A stretch of DNA of 64,000 bases from positions 1,116,001-1,180,000 of the forward strand of contig NZ_SWFM01000001.1 of NCBI RefSeq assembly GCF_005144865.1, given 5' to 3'. Both the position numbers and the translations under genes were made by a program. The stretch is from Guptibacillus hwajinpoensis (lineage in GTDB: Bacteria; Bacillota; Bacilli; Bacillales; Guptibacillaceae). This document shows positions 26,769 to 33,815 of this stretch, one piece after another; within the stretch, counting starts at the first letter, position 1; the number at the start of each line of letters is the position of its first letter. The notes beneath the pieces were generated by a model. The model saw only the letters and a program-made list of their open reading frames with translations. It did not search any database and was not told the DNA's origin.

Positions 26769-27047
26769 TTATGTATTTAAAATCGTGACTACGCTATATA
26801 AAAAAATTGCTGATACTGCCAAATAAATAAATCCAAGTTTGTTGTCTCTATCTTTATTCTTAATATTTGCTATACCGAATAATAGATACATTAAAACATA
26901 ACACGAATACAATACTGCTAAAAACAGATCCTCAACAAAAAAATGATAGAATGTTATGCATATGACTCCGATGGCAAAAATACATTCACTTTTTCTAATA
27001 ACTTCAAAGAACCCCGCCTTTTTAAATAGTAAATCTTTATTCCATAT
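26769..27047 (-). CDS. Small membrane protein frame without a standard start codon
   Basis: A 92-residue frame ending at 26769 with two good hydrophobic segments (IFAIGVICITFYHFFVEDLF and YLAVSAIFLYSVVTIL). It follows the next gene upstream by about 20 bp. An AAAGGA site is present, but the only ATG there (27046) is followed by a stop in its own frame; in the long frame the codon at that place is ATA (27047). It uses a rare start or carries a 1-nt shift. Not recognised. Confidence 0.4.
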   Translation of the reverse strand: MWNKDLLFKKAGFFEVIRKSECIFAIGVICITFYHFFVEDLFLAVLYSCYVLMYLLFGIANIKNKDRDNKLGFIYLAVSAIFLYSVVTILNT

Positions 27048-27066
27048 TCTATTCCTTTCGTTTCAG

Positions 27067-27282
27067 TTACGAAAATCGAGCACTTGCTTTTTCTATTAGA
27101 AATTTTAGTAACGAGTAGATAAGAAAAGCGATGATAAAGAATAGACAAATATCCATTAAGAACCACTTTAGAATAAAGGGATCTTCAAATAAGCTATAAT
27201 CTACTTTCATCATTTCATATACTTTCTCAGTAATACGATTAGTAGCAATAATTGTAATGAAAATGGCTAAGAACTCTTTCAC
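27067..27282 (-). CDS. Small two-helix membrane protein
   Basis: 71 residues from GTG 27282 (GGGGTGG 5 nt upstream); the frame is open to 27321 but that part is the edge of a truncated repeat. Hydrophobic segments at about 1-14 and 40-60, with charged stretches between. It may be the first gene of a two-gene unit with 26769-27047. Unknown family. Confidence 0.5.
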   Translation of the reverse strand: MKEFLAIFITIIATNRITEKVYEMMKVDYSLFEDPFILKWFLMDICLFFIIAFLIYSLLKFLIEKASARFS

Positions 27283-27320
27283 AATACCCACCCCGATCTT
27301 TGTACAAAATGAGTATGACA

Positions 27321-27389
27321 TTTTGTTGCTATAAGAGGAGTGATTGATTTCCGCTCCTGGATGCTCGCTTTCCGCGGGGCGGGCGCCAT
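27321..27389 (+). repeat. MITE-like 235-bp repeat family, truncated copy (left third)
   Basis: Matches the left end from TTGTTGCTATAAGAGGAGTG to GCGGGGCGGGCGC, then stops abruptly at CCATGG where unrelated sequence begins. Confidence 0.75.
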
Positions 27390-27418
27390 GGAAACTGGTT
27401 TCTCACAGAGTCCGTACA

Positions 27419-27591
27419 ATGACAGGTGTAGCAATGGGAAAAGCGGCGATGGGATTGTTTATCGTCATTACGCTTTTGGTCGGGACTATTCGTGATGCGA
27501 TTCCGAAGCTGGCAGCCTTTTTTCAAAGTCACTTGCAGTCGTAGTTATTGGCGGACTGTTTGGAATGACAGATAGAAACGTAGCGAATTAA
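27419..27591 (+). pseudogene. Frameshifted remnant of a small hydrophobic protein
   Basis: From ATG 27419 the frame reads MTGVAMGKAAMGLFIVITLL, then VGTIRDAIPKLAAFFQ and stops at 27544. A shift near 27525 continues as SLAVVVIGGLFGMTDRNVAN before a stop at 27589. Both halves look like one membrane protein broken by an indel. It abuts a truncated repeat, so the 5' part was probably lost in the same event. Confidence 0.45.
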
Positions 27592-27630
27592 CACCCATTG
27601 AGTCAAGTCATTATGGAAGTAGTTTAGATA

Positions 27631-27681
27631 ATTAAAAAAGGTTCTAACAGTGTATAACAAACCACCGTTAAAACCTTTTGA
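27631..27681 (-). terminator. Imperfect terminator at the end of the peptide operon
   Basis: AAAAAAGGTTCTAACAGTG and CACCGTTAAAACCTTTT pair with small bulges around a 10-nt loop; on the minus strand it runs into TTTTTTAATTATC. It lies 43 bp after the 53-residue membrane protein. Confidence 0.5.
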
Positions 27682-27723
27682 TTTAGATCTCCTTTTCTTC
27701 CTCACAAATCATTCTATCTATTC

Positions 27724-27885
27724 TCAACTATGACTCTCTTTCTTATCTTGGTTATTATTATCTGTTACAACCTTTGCAACTTGAATTTGAAATCGATTTA
27801 AGAAGACAACTATTAACTTAACCAGAGCAAATAGAAAAATAGTTTGTATCAGAACAATTATCCACAAGATCATTTCAGTATTCAA
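27724..27885 (-). CDS. 53-residue single-helix membrane protein of the peptide operon
   Basis: Starts at TTG 27885, with GGGAG 8 nt upstream, 19 bp after the MauE-like stop. One membrane helix (about 4-30, rich in Ile, Leu and Val) and a polar tail (VAKVVTDNNNQDKKESHS). Position and size suit a self-immunity protein or a small partner of the exporter; this is inference from context only. Last gene of the operon before a terminator. Confidence 0.55.
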   Translation of the reverse strand: MNTEMILWIIVLIQTIFLFALVKLIVVFLNRFQIQVAKVVTDNNNQDKKESHS

Positions 27886-27904
27886 TTCATAATCTCCCTT
27901 CTTC

Positions 27905-28468
27905 TTAACTACTTTTAAGTTTTGAGCCTTCTTTGATAATGTTATTTGTAAGCTTTCTTATCGACTTTAGTACAGGAAGAGTTCCCATAACTAGAACAAT
28001 ACATCCTGCAATCAGAAAGAATTGCATTATATCAGCTACTGTGAAGTTTGAAGTAACCATTTGAGCAGTTGAGTAGTTATATATATACATTAGGATTAAT
28101 ACCATTATTAAATTCCTTAGAACTAATAACCAGCTAAGACGATGATCTCCCATGATACCTCCACATCCACAATTGAATTCTTTCCTTCCTTTTAATAAAT
28201 TGAACACCATTGCGTAACTATACAACACAAGTAAGAACACTAAGAAAGTGATTGAAATCCAAGGAAACATACCAATGATTAGTAGTAAAGAAGATACTAA
28301 TTCGATTGCGACTTCAACTCGAGAGAAGGGTCTCGCAAAACGATCTGGTAAAATCTCATAGCTCTTTACTGCTACAACATGTTTGGTAAAGTTCACTAGT
28401 TTTTCAATTGCAGAAGATAGAAAAATCAAGCCAAGAACTAGTTGTAATAGTAAAGTTAGCTCAACCAT
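27905..28468 (-). CDS. MauE/DoxX-type redox-associated membrane protein
   Basis: 187 residues from ATG 28468, directly after the exporter stop codon (TAAATG); GGAGG precedes. Four to five hydrophobic segments, with FNCGCGG (Cys100, Cys102) at the place where MauE proteins carry their conserved cysteine motif. MauE together with MauD is needed for disulfide formation in the small subunit of methylamine dehydrogenase. Here the likely client is the four-cysteine peptide encoded in the same operon (inference). No mau structural gene is present. Confidence 0.85.
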   Translation of the reverse strand: MVELTLLLQLVLGLIFLSSAIEKLVNFTKHVVAVKSYEILPDRFARPFSRVEVAIELVSSLLLIIGMFPWISITFLVFLLVLYSYAMVFNLLKGRKEFNCGCGGIMGDHRLSWLLVLRNLIMVLILMYIYNYSTAQMVTSNFTVADIMQFFLIAGCIVLVMGTLPVLKSIRKLTNNIIKEGSKLKSS

Positions 28469-30274
28469 TTATACATATACCTCCTCCATAGAATCGGTAA
28501 ATAGATTAGCCTGTGCTTTATACATTTCCCTGTAGCACCCATCCATTTCTATTAGTTGTTTATGAGTTCCTACTTCTACTATCTCACCGTTTTTCATTAC
28601 TACTATTCTGTCAGCGACCATTGCAGCGGACATACGGTGAGAGATAAAGAAAGCCGTTTTATCAAACGTGAATTTCTTGAAATTCCGGAACATTTCTAGT
28701 TCAGACATTGGATCAAGTGCAGAGGTTGGTTCATCTAATATCATCACCTTTGAATCTTTGAATAATGCTCTTGCCATAGCTACTTTTTGCCATTGCCCTC
28801 CTGATAGATCTTCACCTTCTTTTAAGAACTTTCCAAGTATGGTGTCATAATTGTGTTCGAATGCGAGAATATCGTTATGAATACCTGCATCCTTTGCAGC
28901 GGATTCCATTTTCTCGTAGTTGTCTTGATCATTTACATTGCTCACTACTATATTTTCTTTAATCGAAAAAGGATATTTAATGAAGTCCTGGAAAATAACT
29001 GTCGTGTTATCAGATAAGGATTTCTTCTTAATGTTATTAATCTCAGTATCATTAAAGTAAATGTCGCCTTCAGTTACTTGATACAACCCAAGCAAACACT
29101 TGATTAAGGTTGTTTTCCCAGAGCCGTTATGTCCTACAATTGCAATCTTCTCTCCAGCATTAATACGAAGTGAAATATTGTTCAATATTCTATGCTCACT
29201 ATTAGGATAGCGAAATGAAACATTCGCCAACGTAATACTCGAAACGATATCAGGAAAATCTTTCAAATCATGTTGATTTCCTTGCATCTTCATATCTTGT
29301 GACTCCATGAAACTGAAGTAATCATTTATATATAAACTATCTTCCACAAATTGAGCCATATTCATGGAAATTTGATTAACTGCATCCTGTGTATTATGTA
29401 CAGCTTGACCTATCGCTACGAACTCACCAATTTTCACCGTAGCTGTTTTTGTTAGCCAAATAATAATACCTGCTGCTCCAGTATAGAAAAGGCCAGTCAA
29501 TCCATCTAATAGAATTTCTGCTCTTTTTTGTTTCTTCAATAAAACCAGTGATTGTTCCGCGTTCGTTAAAAATGTAGTTGACCATTTATTCACAAAATAA
29601 TCTGCTAAACGAAACGTCCTAATTTCCTTCGCATTTTCACGCCCGGTTAACAACCGTCGCATGAAACTTGCTTCTCTTGCCCGAGGGGTTAACATTAAAT
29701 TTAGCATGAATTGTTTATTCCCATAGTAAGATTTCACTATAAACGAAGGGATAAAAATCAAGATACTTATAACCAATAGAGACCAGTGTATCTGAAATAA
29801 GAAAGTCATTAATGATACCAACGTTATGAGTGCAGTAAGAATACCAAAGGAACTAATAATTGGAGATAAAAATTTCGAGCCAGAGTTACTTTCGATCCTT
29901 TCCAGATGATTATAGAATTCAGGATTATCGTAATAAGAATAGGGAACTTGGTTTGCGCGAATTGAGATCTCTTTTTTAAGTTCATGATCCAACTGAATGC
30001 CAATCTTATGATCATAATAATCCTTAACATGATTCACTATAGAACTAAGTAACATAATTAAGAATTGTGCTCCTAGTAACATTAAAGCGAGTGAATAGGC
30101 ATCTGAATTACCAGTTATAATTAACGAGACTTTATTTACAAGTTCTTTGGTAATGTATATTGATAGAATTGGGAATAAGCCAGTAATAATGCTTACTCCT
30201 AGTGATAGTAAAATCCAGTACTTCCCCATTCTCCAAACAAATTTCAAACCCTTTATCATATTGCTTGTTCTCAT
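28469..30274 (-). CDS. ABC exporter, fused permease and ATPase (MsbA/LanT-like without peptidase)
   Basis: 601 residues from ATG 30274 (AGGGTG upstream), 9 bp after the thioredoxin-like gene. An N-terminal six-helix permease (to about residue 310) of the bacteriocin-exporter kind, with IRANQVPYSYYDNPEFYNHL, then the ATPase: Walker A GHNGSGKTTL (381-390), signature LSGGQ (490-494), Walker B MILDEP (511-516), switch His in FFISHR. No C39 leader peptidase domain, so any leader of the peptide must be removed elsewhere or kept. Likely exporter of the 52-residue peptide. Confidence 0.92.
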   Translation of the reverse strand: MRTSNMIKGLKFVWRMGKYWILLSLGVSIITGLFPILSIYITKELVNKVSLIITGNSDAYSLALMLLGAQFLIMLLSSIVNHVKDYYDHKIGIQLDHELKKEISIRANQVPYSYYDNPEFYNHLERIESNSGSKFLSPIISSFGILTALITLVSLMTFLFQIHWSLLVISILIFIPSFIVKSYYGNKQFMLNLMLTPRAREASFMRRLLTGRENAKEIRTFRLADYFVNKWSTTFLTNAEQSLVLLKKQKRAEILLDGLTGLFYTGAAGIIIWLTKTATVKIGEFVAIGQAVHNTQDAVNQISMNMAQFVEDSLYINDYFSFMESQDMKMQGNQHDLKDFPDIVSSITLANVSFRYPNSEHRILNNISLRINAGEKIAIVGHNGSGKTTLIKCLLGLYQVTEGDIYFNDTEINNIKKKSLSDNTTVIFQDFIKYPFSIKENIVVSNVNDQDNYEKMESAAKDAGIHNDILAFEHNYDTILGKFLKEGEDLSGGQWQKVAMARALFKDSKVMILDEPTSALDPMSELEMFRNFKKFTFDKTAFFISHRMSAAMVADRIVVMKNGEIVEVGTHKQLIEMDGCYREMYKAQANLFTDSMEEVYV

Positions 30275-30283
30275 TTTAACACC

Positions 30284-30736
30284 CTAATTTCTATAGATTT
30301 TATGCACTTCGCCTTCCTTATTTAGATCTATGTAGAGAGGGTATGTAGTCGTTCCTAATTGCTCAAGTTGCTCTAGAAATAATGGTTTGATTTCAAAGTG
30401 GTGCTGATATGTATTAGCAAATTGCGTAAACTCTTCTTCTAATATGGCGTCAGCGAAAAACAACATTTCGTGTTTCAAATGCTTTTCTTTCCTCACAATT
30501 GCATCTAATTCTTCATGACATACCTTACAGCTCGGAGAGGTCAACATAACAGTTGTTTTCCTATCAATAGGAGTTTCCAATCTGAGGAATTGGCTCATGT
30601 TCAAATGATTTAGTGGATGAGTATTAAACGAAAGAAACTCTACTTCAGGCAATAAATTTATTTGCTTTTTAAGAAGCAAAGTTTGATACATCAAGAACGC
30701 AAACAATATAGCCCAAGAAATGGCTAATAATGTCAT
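30284..30736 (-). CDS. Membrane-anchored thioredoxin-like protein (MauD-like)
   Basis: 150 residues from ATG 30736 behind GGAGG. An N-terminal anchor helix (about 3-21), then a thioredoxin-fold domain with Cys70 and Cys73 in LTSPSCKVCHEE and the cis-Pro region GTTTYPLYIDL. It faces the outside. With MauE downstream it forms a MauD/MauE-type pair for making or shuffling disulfides. Short for the family (a typical MauD is about 200 residues) but complete. Confidence 0.85.
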   Translation of the reverse strand: MTLLAISWAILFAFLMYQTLLLKKQINLLPEVEFLSFNTHPLNHLNMSQFLRLETPIDRKTTVMLTSPSCKVCHEELDAIVRKEKHLKHEMLFFADAILEEEFTQFANTYQHHFEIKPLFLEQLEQLGTTTYPLYIDLNKEGEVHKIYRN

Positions 30737-30759
30737 AATTTGACCTCCAATTCAAAATG

Positions 30760-30790
30760 AAAGCTAAGAGCGTAATATACTCTTAGCTTT
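30760..30790 (-). terminator. Hairpin between the peptide gene and the downstream operon, probable attenuator or partial terminator
   Basis: Perfect 11-bp stem AAAGCTAAGAG / CTCTTAGCTTT with a 9-nt loop, 20 bp after the peptide stop. The following T-run is weak, so read-through is likely. This arrangement would leave the peptide message in excess and stabilise its 3' end, as is common for bacteriocin precursors. Confidence 0.65.
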
Positions 30791-30809
30791 CTATTTAAGT
30801 ATGAGAGAA

Positions 30810-30968
30810 TTAACAGCAACCTCTTTTATACTTAGTCCCATTTGGGAAAACTTCGTACATCGTGTAATATCTTCTAGTTTCTGGACAGTAATCGGAAGCA
30901 CAAACATATTGGTTATTTGGTTTCACAATTGAGCCAAGCCCTAACATCTTACTAAATGCATTTAACAT
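30810..30968 (-). CDS. 52-residue cysteine-rich peptide, candidate secreted peptide precursor
   Basis: Start ATG 30968 with GGAGG 7 nt upstream; an in-frame start at 31001 lies inside the permease gene and lacks a site. The N-terminal part MLNAFSKMLGLGSIVKPNNQ is hydrophobic-amphipathic and could be a leader. The rest has four cysteines (23, 28, 51, 52) in the order Cys-x4-Cys then a terminal Gly-Cys-Cys, many Tyr, and net positive charge. No signal peptide, no GG leader, no resemblance to a family I know. Flanked by permeases upstream and by thioredoxin, exporter and MauE genes downstream, it is the probable product of the operon. Confidence 0.75.
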   Translation of the reverse strand: MLNAFSKMLGLGSIVKPNNQYVCASDYCPETRRYYTMYEVFPNGTKYKRGCC

Positions 30969-30972
30969 CTTT

Positions 30973-32007
30973 TCACCTCCCCTCAGTTTCGGAACTTTCA
31001 TTTTGTTTTAATAAATGAAAGGGACTACCACTCTCTATAGACTTAATATCGGTGTCCCTCTTTGAATCTGAACTTGATTTCACTGATAACATATTCTCCT
31101 CCACCCCTCTAAGAGCTAATTTAGCGGACAGGATGGAGACCGTAAAAAAAAATACAGGTAGAAATGTAATCCATGGGTAACCGGTCCAAATAAATTGCCA
31201 CCAATTCCCAATCAATCCCGACCATTCATTCGATAACGATACAAACCGCGAAATTTGGAAGTGATCGGCTTTGGGTACCGAGCCTCCGATAAACACATTT
31301 AATATACCTAGATGTGCCATTAATAATAGTGTTTGTATATATTCTCTAATGAAAACAACGAATAGCTGTGGTTTTAAATGCGGAATAATATGCTTGATTA
31401 GAATATGAAATCTTCTGCCACCAAGACTTCTCACTCCTTCAATAAATTCAAATGTAAGTATACGATCCGTTTCATTGATAATTAATACTGTGGTAGTTGG
31501 TAGGGAAACGATTATTAATACAACCAAGCTAATGATTACTCGCTCATTAAACGTTAATGAAAAGCTCTGAGTAAAATGAAATTCAAATAACAAAAACCAG
31601 CTTAATAGAAAATAACTAAGTAATACGGCTGGAAAATAATTAAAGGCCTCAACGCTCCAAACAATGATTTTCTTTAACTTACCTAAATAAATTCTTATCA
31701 CAAGCCCGATTAAGAGAGAGACTAACAATCTCACTAATGCAATGATTAACGCTCCACCTAAGGTGTATTTCGCCCCGGTTAAAATCACAAAAAACAAGTC
31801 TCGACTAAAGTTATCTGTTCCGAATGGAGGGTGCTCTACTGGGCTATAAGGAGGAGATAGTAACTCCTGCTTTTCGTTGTAAAGTAAATCTACTTCTGGA
31901 ATTGCATCCCCTGCAATGAAGTAATACCCCATGCTCGAAAAGAACAAGATGATTAGGACAGATGAACCTAGCAAAAATTTCTGATTGGAAATTATATTCG
32001 TCCCCAT
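30973..32007 (-). CDS. Opp/Dpp-type ABC permease (OppC-like)
   Basis: 344 residues from ATG 32007, overlapping the upstream stop as TAATG. The N-terminus has the OppC signature PPFGTDNFSRDLFFVILTGAKYTL; the EAA-type loop for the ATPase reads EGVRSLGGRRFHILIKHIIP. Five to six helices and an unusual polar C-terminal tail of about 40 residues (SVKSSSDSKRDTDIKSIESG). No Opp ATPase or binding protein gene is nearby. Its role with the peptide (uptake, sensing, or secretion) is unknown. Confidence 0.85.
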   Translation of the reverse strand: MGTNIISNQKFLLGSSVLIILFFSSMGYYFIAGDAIPEVDLLYNEKQELLSPPYSPVEHPPFGTDNFSRDLFFVILTGAKYTLGGALIIALVRLLVSLLIGLVIRIYLGKLKKIIVWSVEAFNYFPAVLLSYFLLSWFLLFEFHFTQSFSLTFNERVIISLVVLIIVSLPTTTVLIINETDRILTFEFIEGVRSLGGRRFHILIKHIIPHLKPQLFVVFIREYIQTLLLMAHLGILNVFIGGSVPKADHFQISRFVSLSNEWSGLIGNWWQFIWTGYPWITFLPVFFFTVSILSAKLALRGVEENMLSVKSSSDSKRDTDIKSIESGSPFHLLKQNESSETEGR

Positions 32008-32879
32008 TAGGTTCCAATCTCCTCCTTTCCAAATAGTTTAGAGATTGAAATCTGAGAAACGGTTAAAATCACAAAAAATGGGATATAAATCATAATTAAG
32101 CTTAGTGCTAGAGTTTGAGGACTCGGAAATTCTAAAATAAAGTGAGAAATTCCATAAACATTAAATAATCTTTCCAAGATGATCAAGTTAGATAAGAGTA
32201 TCCAAATGATCGGCTTTATGTGGTTCATTAATCCAAATGCAGCGTTTCTCATTATGTGATAACCGAAAATGACAGTCTTCCCCATGCCTTTTCCTATAGC
32301 CAAGGTTACATATGGCTTTTCCAATTCTTGATGAACCATTAAAACAGACACTTTCCAAAAGAACAATGAAGGAAGAAACGCCAAAATAATAATTGGAAGT
32401 AGATATACCCTCTCGTAAGAACCTGCAACTGAGAATAATAAGATGTCCGTATGCTTATAAATCAAAATTGTTATGTATTGCACTACAAAAATTACAAAAA
32501 TATCTGGTAGCGCTTCCAAAAAAGACAGCGAATTAGCAAATGGTCTAGTGATTTTTTTCGGAAGGATATAGCTTATGTACGAAAGTCCAATCCCACTAAA
32601 GACCGTTACAAAAAATGCAGCCAATAAGATTGTAATGGAATAATTATAGTAGTTCCAAAATGTCGGGAAAACACGAAATTCTGTTTGTTCATAAATCGTT
32701 TCAGCTATCATTTCTTTGGGGTTTAGTAGAGATTTAGTTGTTAGAACAAGATTACTTTGGAAACTCCCCCACCCAAAAGCAAATCCGTTAATAAACATTC
32801 CTAGAAAAGATGAAACAATAATGATCCCTATGATTACCAGAAAAAATTTTATGAGCTGATATAAAACATTCTTAGCCAA
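32007..32879 (-). CDS. Opp/Dpp-type ABC permease (OppB-like)
   Basis: 290 residues from TTG 32879 (AGGAG 7 nt upstream). Six membrane helices; the EAA-type loop TLAIGKGMGKTVIFGYHIMRNAAFG and LIILERLFNVYGIS are OppB features. It has a large outer loop after helix 1 (about 30-75). First gene of the operon, translationally coupled to the OppC-like gene. The pair lacks its own ATPases, so it may borrow them from another oligopeptide system. Confidence 0.83.
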   Translation of the reverse strand: MAKNVLYQLIKFFLVIIGIIIVSSFLGMFINGFAFGWGSFQSNLVLTTKSLLNPKEMIAETIYEQTEFRVFPTFWNYYNYSITILLAAFFVTVFSGIGLSYISYILPKKITRPFANSLSFLEALPDIFVIFVVQYITILIYKHTDILLFSVAGSYERVYLLPIIILAFLPSLFFWKVSVLMVHQELEKPYVTLAIGKGMGKTVIFGYHIMRNAAFGLMNHIKPIIWILLSNLIILERLFNVYGISHFILEFPSPQTLALSLIMIYIPFFVILTVSQISISKLFGKEEIGT

Positions 32880-32978
32880 AAAACCGCTCCTGTCCTATAA
32901 CTAAATCACCTTTGATGTATTTATTATTAATAGAATTTTCTTACAATTATTAGTATATACAAGAACTGCAATGATTTG

Positions 32979-33042
32979 TATTGGGAAATATACGCATTTA
33001 ATCCATAATTAAGTAGTGTTTTTGTGCATATGTTTCCCAATA
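32979..33042. promoter_or_regulatory. Inverted repeat upstream of the peptide operon
   Basis: TATTGGGAAA (32979-32988) and its exact complement TTTCCCAATA (33033-33042), 54 bp apart, about 100-160 bp upstream of the first start codon. A possible paired operator. A convincing promoter is not resolved; TATACT near 32954 is one candidate -10. Confidence 0.4.
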
Positions 33043-33102
33043 TTGTAAATGCAAAGCCCTGCACTATCCAGAGCGATTGGATGACAGTTTTACTTTCCAC
33101 AT

Positions 33103-33136
33103 AAAAAAACGCCTCCGTAATGACGGAGAGCGTTTC
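33103..33136 (-). terminator. Terminator of the superoxide dismutase gene
   Basis: Minus strand: AAACGCTCTCCGT - CATT - ACGGAGGCGTTT, followed by TTTTATG. 7 bp after the stop. Confidence 0.75.
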
Positions 33137-33142
33137 ATTTTA

Positions 33143-33736
33143 CTATTCAACAATCACGCCACAAGCAATCCGATCCCCAGCATCACCAGACGGCTGTGAA
33201 CTGTTGTCATCTGCGCCAGCATGAATAACAAGTGCTGTTCCGCCTTCTTTAAGTAATGAATTGTCTTTCCCAGCTTCGAGCGTCACTTTCTCATTCACAA
33301 CTTCCTTTTGAATCGTGCCGTCAGCACTTACCTCAATATTCTCCATATCACCAGCATGTGGCCCATCTTCAGACATTGTTCCGTGATCGGCATTTGCGGG
33401 ATTAAAGTGTCCACCAGCCGATTTAAAGTCAGGTGCTTCACATGACCCGGTTTCATGAATATGAAACCCGTGCGTTCCTTCAGGTAGGTTTGAAGCGTCT
33501 AGTTGAATCAACGTTCCATCTTCCTGTTGTTCCAGCTCAGCCGTTCCGACTTTTTCACCTTCTTGATTCATCATGTCCACTGTAATGCTTTCCTTCGTTT
33601 CCTCAGTTTGTTGCTCTTCGTTATCCATTGTTCCGTTGTTCTCAGAACCTGACGAATTTTCGCCATTCGATGTGTTGCAAGCAGTTAGTACAAGAAGAAT
33701 AGTTAACATTGCGAAAAGAACGGTCCATCGTTTCAT
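33143..33736 (-). CDS. sodC: Cu/Zn superoxide dismutase, lipoprotein (SodC/YojM-like)
   Basis: 197 residues from ATG 33736 (AAAGGGG upstream; an earlier in-frame ATG at 33757 is less well placed). Lipobox LVLTAC, an Asn/Glu/Ser-rich linker to about residue 60, then the SOD fold: GFHIHETGSC, SAGGHFNPANADHG, GPHAGDM, VIHAGADD and the C-terminal DRIACGVI. All seven metal-ligand positions (six His, one Asp) appear present. Bacillus subtilis YojM is described as lacking some copper ligands; this protein seems complete and so may be active. Tethered outside the membrane. Confidence 0.9.
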   Translation of the reverse strand: MKRWTVLFAMLTILLVLTACNTSNGENSSGSENNGTMDNEEQQTEETKESITVDMMNQEGEKVGTAELEQQEDGTLIQLDASNLPEGTHGFHIHETGSCEAPDFKSAGGHFNPANADHGTMSEDGPHAGDMENIEVSADGTIQKEVVNEKVTLEAGKDNSLLKEGGTALVIHAGADDNSSQPSGDAGDRIACGVIVE

Positions 33737-33748
33737 CTTGTTATCCCC

Positions 33749-33780
33749 TTTCTTCATTTCTTCATTTCTTCATTTCTTCA
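33749..33780. repeat. Short tandem repeat, four copies of 8 bp
   Basis: TTTCTTCA repeated four times without change, just upstream of the superoxide dismutase start (minus-strand TGAAGAAA units). It could vary in copy number by slippage and alter promoter or leader spacing. Confidence 0.7.
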
Positions 33781-33815
33781 TATACACCCTAACCCTTATA
33801 GGTTGGTTTTGAAAC

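Noticed and set aside
27905..30736. Methylamine utilisation locus because of MauE and MauD similarity
   Set aside because: No methylamine dehydrogenase or MauG-type gene is present, and the adjacent genes are a peptide and exporters.
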